64,000 nt of DNA from Candidatus Bathyarchaeia archaeon (GTDB taxonomy: Archaea > Thermoproteota > Bathyarchaeia > Bathyarchaeales > Bathycorpusculaceae). A model generated the notes under the pieces. The model saw nothing but the letters and a program-made list of their open reading frames with translations. It made no database searches and was not told the DNA's origin. The position numbers were made by a program, and so were the translations under genes. The stretch's first letter is position 1; the number at the start of each line of letters is the position of its first letter. Below, piece by piece: positions 8,619 to 17,522 of the stretch. The stretch spans positions 232,236 to 296,235 of the forward strand of contig JASEET010000001.1 of NCBI GenBank assembly GCA_030019335.1, in the 5' to 3' direction.

Positions 8619-9620
8619 ATGAGTTTCAAGGCGAATTTAATGTTTCATTGGAAAGAAAACCGGGTGCTTGTCACTGGTGGTGCTGGCTTCATTGGTTCTT
8701 GCCTATGCGAAAAACTCGCAAGTTTAGGCAGTTACATAGTTATCTTTGACAATTTTTCCTCAGGTAGATACGATAATGTTGAGGGGGTCTTGAAAAAGTA
8801 TGCGGATAAAGTTTGCCTGTTAAAGGGGGATTGTACAAGACTTAGCGACGTAAAAAAGGCAGTTTCCGATGTAGACGTCGTTTTTCACTTCGCTGCTAAC
8901 CCGGAGGTTCGCCTAGAACTGAATGATCCGGAGAATTGCTTTGAACAAAATATTTATGCTACGCATGTTTTGCTGGAGGCTTTGCGGCAAAATTGCCATG
9001 TTGAGAAGGTTGTTTTTGCTTCAACTTCCACCGTTTATGGCGATGTAAACATGTTTCCTACAAATGAAAGTTATGGTCCTCTTAAACCAACTTCCATTTA
9101 TGGTGCATCCAAACTTGCATCCGAAGCCTTGATTAACTCCTATGCTTATCTATACGATTTTGCTGCAGTTGTCCTAAGACTTGCCAATATTATTGGACCT
9201 AAGAGCCGACATGGAGTAATACCCGATTTTATAAAAAAACTGAGGAAAAATAAGAAAGAATTAGAGATTTTAGGCGATGGCACGCAACGTAAATCTTACC
9301 TCTACATTGACGATTGTGCAAATGCAATATTAACCCTTTGCGAAAAAAGCAACTCGCAAGTAGAGATTTTTAACATCGGCTCCGAAGATTGGATAACTGT
9401 TTTAAGAATAGCAGAAATTGTAGTTGAAGAAATGGGGTTAAAAAATGTGAAGTTTAGGTTTACTGGCGGGGTTAACGGTGGAAGAGGATGGAAAGGTGAT
9501 ATTAAAAAAATGCTTCTGGACATTTCTAAACTTAAAGCGTTAGGATGGAAACCAAAATATAAAAGCGAAGAGGCTGTTAGACGAGTTACTAAACATATCC
9601 TTCTAATTGAAGGGCAATGA
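8619..9620 (+). CDS. NAD-dependent nucleotide-sugar epimerase/dehydratase (extended SDR)
   Basis: The 333-residue protein has the extended SDR hallmarks: VLVTGGAGFIGS for NAD binding, DNFSSGR, HFAANPEV, ASTSTVYGD and the catalytic YGASK (Tyr-x-x-x-Lys). Closest in outline to UDP-glucose 4-epimerases, though UDP-glucuronate epimerase or decarboxylase activities cannot be excluded. It should supply an activated sugar to the neighbouring transferases. An ATG at 8640 (MFHWKENRV) is an alternative start nearer the Rossmann fold. It starts 14 bases after the GT2 gene, consistent with one operon. Confidence 0.87.
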   Translation: MSFKANLMFHWKENRVLVTGGAGFIGSCLCEKLASLGSYIVIFDNFSSGRYDNVEGVLKKYADKVCLLKGDCTRLSDVKKAVSDVDVVFHFAANPEVRLELNDPENCFEQNIYATHVLLEALRQNCHVEKVVFASTSTVYGDVNMFPTNESYGPLKPTSIYGASKLASEALINSYAYLYDFAAVVLRLANIIGPKSRHGVIPDFIKKLRKNKKELEILGDGTQRKSYLYIDDCANAILTLCEKSNSQVEIFNIGSEDWITVLRIAEIVVEEMGLKNVKFRFTGGVNGGRGWKGDIKKMLLDISKLKALGWKPKYKSEEAVRRVTKHILLIEGQ

Positions 9621-9644
9621 AATGCACGTGAAGAGGGGCGATTA

Positions 9645-10787
9645 TTGAAGATAGTTTTGTTCAACTGGAGGAGCGTTCTCAATCTCAATGCTGGAGGTGC
9701 AGAGATTCACCTCTATGAAATTTTCAATAGAATAGCGGATGAGAATAACACCTGCTTAGTTGCTTCATGCGACAACAGGCAGATCACTAGTCAAGAATTG
9801 AGAGTTGGCAAATTGCATGTCACGCATGTTACTAGTCATGAGTTTTTATATCCTCTCTTTTCAATGAGATTTTTGCCCAAAGTTCTAACAAGAAAGTTTG
9901 ATGTAATAGTTGAGGATATTAGCAAAGTTCCTATCCTTTGGCCACTACTCACATCAAAATTACTTTCAATACCTTTCATAATCATTATACATCATGTACA
10001 TGGAAAGACTTTATTTGAAGAATTGCCGCCCGTACTAGCGCATGTTGTGTACGTATACGAGCTCCTAATGTTGAGATTGTACACATTTTTTAAACCTTAT
10101 GTTGTAACAGTATCTAAATCAACAAAATGTGAACTTAAGACAATAGGGTTCGAAGAGGGGAAAATCTGGATAGTTTACAATGCTGTGGCCCAATCCCCCA
10201 TAGCGACATCTAATTCAAAGTCCTTAGATCCTCTCATAGTCTATGTTGGGAGGGTTAAGAGGTATAAGAGACTTGGTCACTTGCTTAAAGCAGTAAAAGA
10301 GGTGCCAAATGCCAAACTCATAATAGCGGGCAAAGGTGATAGCGATGTGTACAATGTCCTTCGGACATTGGCTAAAGAATTGCGGCTAAACTCAAGAGTT
10401 AAGTTAGTGGGCGAAGTAAGCGAAGAAGAGAAGCAGTTGATTCTACAGAAAGCATGGATATATGTAGCAACGTCCATGAAGGAAGGCTTTGGCATAAGTG
10501 TTCTTGAAGCGCAGGCGTTCGGTGTTCCAGTTGTAGCTTATGACGTGCTAGGACTTAACGAGTCTGTGAAGAATCTGCGCTCGGGTATTCTTGTTCGTGA
10601 TGGTGACATCGCAGGTCTAGCTAAGGCAATAACGCTCCTAATAAATGATTGCGTACTGAGAGAGAAACTGTCGAAGGGGGCAAGGTGCCACGCAAGCAGT
10701 TTTAGTTGGGATAGGAGCGCCTACCAGTTTCAGCTTCTGCTTAATCAAATTGCGAAGGTAAATAATAGTAAGGTGCATTGTAGATGA
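9645..10787 (+). CDS. Family 4 glycosyltransferase (GT-B fold)
   Basis: The 380-residue GT-B enzyme has an N-terminal acceptor domain beginning with a glycine-rich loop (LNAGGAEIHLYEIF) and a C-terminal nucleotide-sugar domain. The latter shows IVYVGRVKRYKRLGHLL, AKLIIAGKGD, and the retaining E-x7-E type motif in SMKEGFGISVLEAQAFG. The start is TTG at 9645, which gives the conserved KIVLFNWR strand. The likely role is sequential addition of a sugar to a lipid-linked oligosaccharide. Donor and acceptor are not predictable. Confidence 0.85.
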   Translation: MKIVLFNWRSVLNLNAGGAEIHLYEIFNRIADENNTCLVASCDNRQITSQELRVGKLHVTHVTSHEFLYPLFSMRFLPKVLTRKFDVIVEDISKVPILWPLLTSKLLSIPFIIIIHHVHGKTLFEELPPVLAHVVYVYELLMLRLYTFFKPYVVTVSKSTKCELKTIGFEEGKIWIVYNAVAQSPIATSNSKSLDPLIVYVGRVKRYKRLGHLLKAVKEVPNAKLIIAGKGDSDVYNVLRTLAKELRLNSRVKLVGEVSEEEKQLILQKAWIYVATSMKEGFGISVLEAQAFGVPVVAYDVLGLNESVKNLRSGILVRDGDIAGLAKAITLLINDCVLREKLSKGARCHASSFSWDRSAYQFQLLLNQIAKVNNSKVHCR

Positions 10788-10894
10788 CTTGGGCTCTACG
10801 TATTATGGCAACATTACAGAGATCCTTATATGGTGCGGACCGCTGGTGATAAGCATGTTACACATTTGCTTGGTTAAATTAGATTACCTTTGAG

Positions 10895-13150
10895 GTGTCT
10901 CAAAAAATGAATCGAGACACGCATATTATTATCGCATACATCTTAATTGTAGCTTTTTTGTACATATTTTTTCCGTTAGGTTTTGAAGTTAACTGGTATC
11001 ATTTTTTTGATCCTATGAGAATTGGCTTTATACCCTATGTGGACTTTCAAGTAGGATATCCGGTATTAGGCTTTATGCCATATGGATTGTTAGCATTATT
11101 ATGTCCCTCTGAACGAATTTATGGTTATGTTATGCGCTACATCAACTTGGCTCTTCTGTCAATCTCCTTATTTGCCATCTACAAAGTCGTAGATAGACAT
11201 AGAGGACAAAGGGATGCCCTATTCACGCTATTAGCTCCGATACTAAGTGCGTCTATCCTTATAGGGAATCCTTACTCTAATGATGTCATAGCGCTGTGCT
11301 TTTTTTCTCTTGCCCTCTTCTTCTTGATGAGAAAGAGTCCGATGTTATGTGGGTTATTAATGGGACTTGCCATCTTCGCAAAGCTCTATCCACTACTTCT
11401 GTTACCAATGTTTCTAGCCTTCTTTGAAAATTGGAGAGAAAGACTTTCTCTGCTTACCTCATTGGTCTTAAGTGTTTTATTGCTAAATTTTGTCTTCTTA
11501 GTTTTAAACCCTTATATGTTGTGTGAAACTTTCTTTGGAAATGCAGGAAGAGGGCCTTGGGAAACTATTTGGGCATTTCTCAGTGGATATTATTCTCATG
11601 GGGGGGTTGAGCACACACACCCATACTTTGAGGGATTTTTTACTTATGCACAACTCGAGCAAATCTATCCTTTAACTCATGCGGATCACGCATTTTATCT
11701 TTATAGTAATAGCGCCATACCTTTAGTTATGAGTTCTTTATTACTGCTTTCATTTATTGTACCCCTTATACTTTTCACCAGAAAGAGAATCCTTAAACTT
11801 ATAGGTTTATCTAGCTCTCTCTTCTTCCTAGCCTCTAAGGGCTACAGCCCTCAGTTCTCTATTTTCACGATTCCGTTACTAGCTCTAAGTGTGCCAGGTA
11901 AGAAGAAATTTGTTTTAACATCATTACTTGATGCGGCAACGATCCTACAAATGATGAATTGGTCTGGCTGGTTCGCGCCCTTTGGCGAAGGGGTGTTTCT
12001 GCTGTATGCTGTTCTTCTTCGTACGGTAGTACTTGTTTCTGCGTTTATTATTTGTTTCAACTATACTACAAGTGGACTAAGAATGCGTAAAGTAATAGTT
12101 ACACGTGTTAGGTCGTTTCTTAGCGACTTAGCACATTCTTTGCATGTGTTTTTTGCTAGTAGGCAAATAGTAAAGAGGACGGTACCACTCGTTGCACTAA
12201 TTCTAGTTTTTAGTCTCCTCTTCTACACGACCTATGGAAGTTACGCAGGTAAGCTCGTGGGGTATGACAGGGAGTTGGAAGTTAACACGTATGAGATGAA
12301 CGGGATAGCCGTCACTCACGACCTAAAGGAGAGGATATACATCATAATCCCTGAGTCACTTGATGTAGGGGTAGATGCTAGCGACTGTTACATTCCTGAA
12401 GAAGAAAAAATAGGTAATACCACCCGGGTCTTCGTCATTCCATACCATAAAGGGGAGACAAACATCTACATTAATCTGTCATATCCAGTAACCAACTTCT
12501 ATATTGATGAAGTATTAATTAACGGCGACGTTAAGAAAGTAAAGGGTTCCGTCACGCTCCATCAAGAAGATTCCTCACTAACCATTACCGCTGAAAACCC
12601 AGATGAACAGAAATATTACGTCTTATACCTCTCGTGGTCTGTTAGCTTTAGAATTAATGAATCCACAACAGTATGTGCTACACTAACCCACCTAGATGGA
12701 AATTTGAATGGGACGGTTCTCGCTTTAGTGGATGAAAGGGGGGTCTTCTTTGACTATGAATTAATACCCGGAGACTCTAAACCTGGGATGGTGTGGGAGA
12801 AAGTCATAAACGCATCATCCACGGATGCATTTGGCAGATACTTTACGGATTTTTTGGGTAAGAATGTAAGTGATATGAACTTAGTAATGACATTAAAGCC
12901 TAGCACAAACGCTACGGTAAAGCTTGATGTACTCTCGTACTCCACTAATGGTAGAAAAACACAATTACCTTTAACAGTGCAAGATAGTATTATTTGCAAT
13001 GCAACAGTGTATTTGGGAGAGTTCTTTAACTTAAAGAATCCGCCTGTTGGAATAATTACATGGAGCATTCCAGTTATCGCCGCACTTTATGCCCACTATT
13101 TAGTGAGGAGAGTGAAAGTTGAGGGTATTAATAATAAGCGACACAATTGA
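10895..13150 (+). CDS. Polytopic GT-C-type membrane glycosyltransferase with large extracytoplasmic C-terminal domain
   Basis: The 751-residue protein starts with about ten hydrophobic helices (residues 10-390). An acidic loop after the first helix (NWYHFFDPMRIGFIPYVDF) resembles polyprenol-phosphate-sugar-dependent GT87/PIG-M-like enzymes. Another helix at about 425-445 leads to a soluble, beta-rich domain (about 450-720) with many N-x-S/T sequons, and the protein ends in a membrane helix and basic tail. The C-terminal domain lies outside if the helices alternate normally. It probably transfers a sugar from a dolichol-phosphate donor such as that made by the GT2. It overlaps the next gene by 32 bases. 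Confidence 0.7.
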   Translation: MSQKMNRDTHIIIAYILIVAFLYIFFPLGFEVNWYHFFDPMRIGFIPYVDFQVGYPVLGFMPYGLLALLCPSERIYGYVMRYINLALLSISLFAIYKVVDRHRGQRDALFTLLAPILSASILIGNPYSNDVIALCFFSLALFFLMRKSPMLCGLLMGLAIFAKLYPLLLLPMFLAFFENWRERLSLLTSLVLSVLLLNFVFLVLNPYMLCETFFGNAGRGPWETIWAFLSGYYSHGGVEHTHPYFEGFFTYAQLEQIYPLTHADHAFYLYSNSAIPLVMSSLLLLSFIVPLILFTRKRILKLIGLSSSLFFLASKGYSPQFSIFTIPLLALSVPGKKKFVLTSLLDAATILQMMNWSGWFAPFGEGVFLLYAVLLRTVVLVSAFIICFNYTTSGLRMRKVIVTRVRSFLSDLAHSLHVFFASRQIVKRTVPLVALILVFSLLFYTTYGSYAGKLVGYDRELEVNTYEMNGIAVTHDLKERIYIIIPESLDVGVDASDCYIPEEEKIGNTTRVFVIPYHKGETNIYINLSYPVTNFYIDEVLINGDVKKVKGSVTLHQEDSSLTITAENPDEQKYYVLYLSWSVSFRINESTTVCATLTHLDGNLNGTVLALVDERGVFFDYELIPGDSKPGMVWEKVINASSTDAFGRYFTDFLGKNVSDMNLVMTLKPSTNATVKLDVLSYSTNGRKTQLPLTVQDSIICNATVYLGEFFNLKNPPVGIITWSIPVIAALYAHYLVRRVKVEGINNKRHN

Positions 13151-14300
13151 GTTTTCTGGGGCTGAAGAATCCATTGTAACTCTGGCAAAGCTTCTTTCTC
13201 AGGCCAGAGATGTAGAATTGCGCTTCTGCTCAACACGATTTATTGATAATCGTATAGAACGCTTATCCTTTGAAGATTCATACGTCATTAACAAAAAGAA
13301 GCCGCTTAGCATAGAGGAGCTTTACTCAACCTTGCTTAGACCTATAATTTTCACTAAAGTGCTGCGACATTGCATAGAAGTGGCAGATGTTTTTCGTCCC
13401 GACATAGTACACAGTGGGATCTTCCTCAGCTTGCTTCCAAGCATAAGTATTGCTAGGAGGTTGAAGGTTCCTGTTATAGAGCATATCCACGATTATAGGG
13501 CTTTAAGCCTAACAGATCTTCCATTTCTACACGGGAATATATCACGACTCTCTTACACGCAGGAGCTTAAATATTACATCCAAAAAATAGAATTTTACAA
13601 AGCCGTATTTGCGGTGGGTTTTAGGCGCTTTCTGAAATCTTTATACGATCAATGTAACCTCTTAATAGCTGTCTCGAACTTTGTAAAGAAATCCTTGTCA
13701 CCATATCTAAAACCACCTATAGAGGTGGTCCATAATGTGGTAGACACTGAGGGCAAAGGTCGGTATGATAAGAGAAAGCGTGATAAAATCAGCGTAGTGT
13801 ATAGTGGTAGACTTTCCCTTGCTAAGGGCTTTCCTATATTCTTAAAAGCTACGGAGATGTTACTAAGAAGCGGCACAGACATAGAGATTCATATTACGGG
13901 AAAAGGAGAGCTCGAAGCCCTTGCTCATCGGTTTGCAAATACTTACCCGAAAAAAGTGCGATTTCATGGATACCTGCCAAGTGATGAGCTATATGATCTA
14001 ATAGCGAGTTGCCATGTAACACTGCACCCATCGCTGTGGCCTGACCCATGTCCACTATCTGTTATCAAATCAGTTAAGCTTGGAACGACAGCAGTAGCAT
14101 CAAACAGAGGAGGTTTGTCAGAGCTTTTGCCACCCAAGTGCCTTTTCAAACCTAACGCAAAGGAGTTGTACAACAAGCTACTCGAGTTCATTAGAAATCC
14201 AGATGAATTTCCCCCGTCATTAGCCATCGACACAAATCCAGCAAACATCACAAATAAACTGCTCGATATTTATAGACTCGTGACGTGTGGTAGTGTGTAA
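13119..14300 (+). CDS. Family 4 glycosyltransferase (GT-B fold)
   Basis: The second GT4 enzyme of the island, 393 residues. The acceptor domain begins RVLIISDTIEFSGAEESIV. The donor domain has VVYSGRLSLAKGFPIFL, IHITGKGELEALA and HPSLWPDPCPLSVIKSVKLG, where the acidic residue usual in the E-x7-E motif is replaced by a Pro-Asp-Pro segment, a variation seen in some GT4 members. The start is TTG at 13119, inside the 3' end of the GT-C gene. The stop overlaps the ATG of the methyltransferase (TAATG). Tight packing indicates co-translation. Confidence 0.83.
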   Translation: MRVLIISDTIEFSGAEESIVTLAKLLSQARDVELRFCSTRFIDNRIERLSFEDSYVINKKKPLSIEELYSTLLRPIIFTKVLRHCIEVADVFRPDIVHSGIFLSLLPSISIARRLKVPVIEHIHDYRALSLTDLPFLHGNISRLSYTQELKYYIQKIEFYKAVFAVGFRRFLKSLYDQCNLLIAVSNFVKKSLSPYLKPPIEVVHNVVDTEGKGRYDKRKRDKISVVYSGRLSLAKGFPIFLKATEMLLRSGTDIEIHITGKGELEALAHRFANTYPKKVRFHGYLPSDELYDLIASCHVTLHPSLWPDPCPLSVIKSVKLGTTAVASNRGGLSELLPPKCLFKPNAKELYNKLLEFIRNPDEFPPSLAIDTNPANITNKLLDIYRLVTCGSV

Positions 14301-14914
14301 TGTCTCATCTTTACGAGCTTGAGAGCTTCGTCATGCACTTAATCCCGAAAGATAGGAGAATTTCTGTGATTGATGTCGGTTGCGGTAAGGGCATATGGGG
14401 ATACTTTCTCTGTTCATTGCGTGGGAACGTGACCTATTTATGTGGCGTAGACATCACGCCTACATACATGGAGTTCGTTAAGGAGAGAAATGTTTACGAT
14501 GATTTAGTTTTGTGCGATTGTACTTACCTTCCATTTAGAGATAGAAGTTTTGACTTAGTACTCCTATCAGAGGTACTAGAGCATCTCGAGAAGAAGCAAG
14601 GATATGCTGTGCTTAAGCAACTAGAGAGGATTGCAAGGCAACTAATCATAATCACTGTACCACAAGGGCTTTTGAAACAAGAAGGTGTAGGGGGAATAGA
14701 CGCGGAGAGGCATCGCTCAGCTTGGTACACTAGTGAATTTAAGAAATTAGGGTATAAAGTTACTGGCATAGGATGTAGACTGGTCAAATATCACTTAGCT
14801 GAAAAACACCCTCACTTGTGGGGTGCAGCACACTACATCTTCACGCCAATCGCTTATTTAATACCGCATGTGGCAGGCTATTTGATATGTTTTAAGGAAC
14901 CGTATTCTTATTGA
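14300..14914 (+). CDS. Class I SAM-dependent methyltransferase of the glycan island
   Basis: The 204-residue protein has motif I VIDVGCGKGIWGYF, the acidic motif II GVDITPTYMEF, and motif IV-like SFDLVLLSEVLEHLEKK (the LSEVLEH pattern of UbiE/Methyltransf_11). Its position at the end of the glycosyltransferase run suggests it methylates a sugar or a lipid carrier, but small-molecule targets are possible. Translationally coupled to the upstream GT4 through TAATG. The following 175 bases up to the convergent archaeosortase gene hold no recognisable gene. Confidence 0.8.
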   Translation: MSHLYELESFVMHLIPKDRRISVIDVGCGKGIWGYFLCSLRGNVTYLCGVDITPTYMEFVKERNVYDDLVLCDCTYLPFRDRSFDLVLLSEVLEHLEKKQGYAVLKQLERIARQLIIITVPQGLLKQEGVGGIDAERHRSAWYTSEFKKLGYKVTGIGCRLVKYHLAEKHPHLWGAAHYIFTPIAYLIPHVAGYLICFKEPYSY

Positions 14915-15089
14915 GAGCATAAATGTGCGAAGATGTTAAGATTCTTGTTGAACTCATTTGGCTGGAGTTTTAGCTAACTAACATGACAAAATAGGCATTT
15001 GATTATATGTCCGATGATTTCTTTAGCTACTGTTGATTGATTAGCAGTATATCCACAGCCATCTCTAAGCGTAAGTCCTTGGCATCAGA

Positions 15090-16100
15090 TCATGTGTTGC
15101 CGTCTACCTTCCTTTCTTTGATTTTGCTCCACAGAGCTCTGCTTCCAATTATTAGTAGCGGATATGATATGATCCATGTGATGGAGCATAGTTGGCCATA
15201 GTAATCATGGAAGGTCCAAACGTCACCACCGTTTGCTGAAATGACAAAAATGGTAACTATCCTTAGGATGTTAATGAAATAGGTGACTATGGCGCCAATT
15301 ACAAAATAGATCATCCTATGCTTCCATGGAATAGCGGTTTTTTTCAAAAACAACAAGATTGTAACAGTATAGATTAGAAGGCTTTCAACGCCTGCACATG
15401 GCCAGGCTATGCCAAATCCCCGCCAAAATCCCTGAGAATCCTTAATCGCTAAATATGGCATAGAGCCGTATACAGGATGATTACTTATGAAAGACATTCT
15501 CGTTTGATATCCCATTAGATTTAGGATGTCTGCTGCAAGATTCGTAGTGGTTGGAACGAGAATCTGAAATGGTGTGAACCTTCCGTATGGACATAGATTA
15601 TCTATCGTGTATATTGCTCCAATAATCCCTAGAAAGAACACGGAAATCGAAAAATCCTTTAAGCCAATGATTCCGAATTCCGCCAGAATTATTAGACTAA
15701 AAAGTGCCGTAAAAACCAGATATTCCGTTGAGATCAGTATCCATTCTACCCATGGAATGTTGTTCTGCTTGGCTAAATCCGCAATCACGGCATTCAACCC
15801 GCAATAGTTAGCAGCAAATACGTATATCGTAGGAAGCAGAAGAGTTATGATAAAGGCAAATGTTCTTACAGATCTTAGCTTGTCCACTTTGTTTGTTTGG
15901 ATTTCCTCCCAGCCCAGTATAATTTCCAGAGAAACTAGCCATAAAAAGAAGAGGTAATAGGTTCTGCCTTTCCATGTTGCCTCGAAAGAATTCGGGTATA
16001 GAAAATATAATATGAGAAATGGAACAATAAAAGAGAAGACGGGCGAGAGCTTCACTAGTATTTGGGTGTTTTTCCTGAATTTTTGTACAATGTCGAGCAT
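15090..16100 (-). CDS. Archaeosortase/exosortase family transpeptidase
   Basis: The 336-residue multi-span membrane protein has the three residues that define exosortase/archaeosortase enzymes: Cys in WPCAGVESLLIY, Arg in NILRIVTIF, and His in WTFHDYYGQL, each at the start of a membrane segment. Archaeosortases process C-terminal tripartite signals (motif, membrane helix, basic tail) on surface proteins and can attach a lipid. It lies opposite in strand to the glycosyltransferase genes it follows, a pairing often seen with surface-glycan loci. No clear PGF-type target is encoded nearby. The specific subfamily cannot be assigned. Confidence 0.85.
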   Translation of the reverse strand: MLDIVQKFRKNTQILVKLSPVFSFIVPFLILYFLYPNSFEATWKGRTYYLFFLWLVSLEIILGWEEIQTNKVDKLRSVRTFAFIITLLLPTIYVFAANYCGLNAVIADLAKQNNIPWVEWILISTEYLVFTALFSLIILAEFGIIGLKDFSISVFFLGIIGAIYTIDNLCPYGRFTPFQILVPTTTNLAADILNLMGYQTRMSFISNHPVYGSMPYLAIKDSQGFWRGFGIAWPCAGVESLLIYTVTILLFLKKTAIPWKHRMIYFVIGAIVTYFINILRIVTIFVISANGGDVWTFHDYYGQLCSITWIISYPLLIIGSRALWSKIKERKVDGNT

Positions 16101-16253
16101 CAGCAGTCCTCTGTTTCTCTTTGAAGTTCCGTATCACTATCTGACAATCGCTCAATAGCGTTATTTATGTTTAATCAATTTGGGACGAAAACAACTGAGT
16201 TCAACCATCAGAAGTTATGATGGCTTCTTTGATAAACATGAAGATTCATCTTC

Positions 16254-16286
16254 CGCACATGTGTGTTCATTAATTTGTTTTGGGCT
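16254..16286 (+). repeat. Left terminal inverted repeat of the insertion sequence
   Basis: It pairs with the right end. The block at 16258-16275 is the exact reverse complement of 17439-17456, and flanking bases match imperfectly outward and inward. Confidence 0.85.
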
Positions 16287-16315
16287 TGTTTTTGCGATTG
16301 GGGCTTTTTCTGCCT

Positions 16316-17326
16316 TTAATATGTGAATGTTGCTATGCTGTTAGCCAGGTCCGGTCTGCCTATTTTGTGGGCTGTTATGGCTACGGCGTAGATGCATGCG
16401 TAGCATATGGCAACATGCATGCGGACCTTGGCCACGCCTCTCCACCTTAGGTTTTCCATCATGAGCTCATGCTTTCCAGCCTTGAAGGCGCGTTCCACGG
16501 CCATCTTAAGCTTGTAAAGCTCCACCAGCTTAGGATCGCCTTTAACCCTGAAGCGTTTGGTCACGTATAGGTTGATTAGGGGCTCTTTCACGTTGATTGG
16601 GTGGGGTATGACTGGCTCAGCCACGTATCCTCTGATTGTCTTGAAGACTTCAGCTGAATAGTACTGGCTGTCGGCTATGACGTGGCTGATGCGCTTCTTA
16701 TAGCGTTTAAGCAGGCGTGAAGCCTGCTTCAATAGGGGCTTAACCACTTCTTTGTCGTTGACGTTTGCAGCCCTTACAATGTAGGTTATGGGCAACGCTG
16801 ACATTGAAGCCACTGTGTGGGATCTCCATCCCAGCTTATAGCTGCGACGCTCGGTTTTCCCCACTCTCGCGCCTCTGTCACTGATTCCGCCCTTCCTACC
16901 ACGCCTTGAATACGCTTTCATGAAAGTGCTGTCAACGCTTACCTTTATGGTCTCCTCTGGGTCAATTACACCCATTGCAAAGGCTTGATCCCTAAGCTCC
17001 TTAAACAGTTCTTCAATGGTTTTGGGCTTCGCACGCTTGATGAAGAGGCTGAAGGTGTTATGCCTAGGAGTTCTATCCCCGTTGAACTCGCAGATCTCTC
17101 TGGCATAACTCCTCCTCTCAAGCCTCCTACACAACTTCCTAATGGATGGTATAGCCTCAAAACGCATGAACAACAAAGCCAAAAGCATGGAACGCACAGG
17201 ATAACGTGGCCTTCCTCTGCCAGAGTTAGCGTACACAGACTCAATGCCACTCACAGTTATGCTTATATCAATCTTAGAGAACAAATATTTGAGGGTGTCG
17301 AGGGGTAGTCGCTGAAAACCGTCCAA
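16316..17326 (-). CDS. DDE transposase of the insertion sequence
   Basis: The 336-residue transposase has an N-terminal IS5-type helical domain (RGRPRYPVRSMLLALLFM) and an RNase H-like catalytic core. Candidate catalytic residues are Asp in SVDSTFMKAY, Asp in VIADSQYYSAE and Glu in KMAVERAFKAGK, which fit the D-D-E order of the IS4/IS5 superfamily. The arginine-rich stretch YSRRGRKGGISDRG is typical of archaeal IS5-like enzymes. The frame is intact from start to stop, so it is probably active. Confidence 0.88.
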   Translation of the reverse strand: MDGFQRLPLDTLKYLFSKIDISITVSGIESVYANSGRGRPRYPVRSMLLALLFMRFEAIPSIRKLCRRLERRSYAREICEFNGDRTPRHNTFSLFIKRAKPKTIEELFKELRDQAFAMGVIDPEETIKVSVDSTFMKAYSRRGRKGGISDRGARVGKTERRSYKLGWRSHTVASMSALPITYIVRAANVNDKEVVKPLLKQASRLLKRYKKRISHVIADSQYYSAEVFKTIRGYVAEPVIPHPINVKEPLINLYVTKRFRVKGDPKLVELYKLKMAVERAFKAGKHELMMENLRWRGVAKVRMHVAICYACIYAVAITAHKIGRPDLANSIATFTY

Positions 17327-17427
17327 ACCGGTTTATCACCTCCTTTCGAGGTTGATTCAACTATCCCTTGACATCCTCACCCCTATAAACCTAGCTAAGC
17401 CAAGAAAAGGCTTCTTTAAAGGAAAAG

Positions 17428-17460
17428 AGCCTAAAAAGAATTAATGAACACACATGCGCG
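17428..17460 (-). repeat. Right terminal inverted repeat of the insertion sequence
   Basis: Reverse complement of the left end, with a perfect 18-base core at 17439-17456. It lies 62 bases before the priS start codon. Confidence 0.85.
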
Positions 17461-17522
17461 CTGTTAAGTTTAAGGGGCAACGGAGCAAAACACTTTTTTT
17501 GTGGGTCACTAAGATTAGGTAG

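Larger units (their letters stand above)
16254..17460. mobile_element. Complete insertion sequence, IS5/IS4-like DDE type, about 1.2 kb
   Basis: One transposase gene is flanked by terminal inverted repeats. The left end, 16254-16286, and the right end, 17428-17460, share an 18-base perfect block (catgtgtgttcattaatt) within a longer imperfect repeat of about 33 bases. No direct target duplication is obvious next to the ends. The element sits 62 bases upstream of priS and downstream of the archaeosortase gene, at the edge of the island. The intact reading frame and near-identical ends suggest it has been mobile recently. Confidence 0.85.

Noticed and set aside
16985..17308. Plus-strand frame inside the transposase gene
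   Set aside because: Antisense of the intact DDE transposase; composition is not protein-like.
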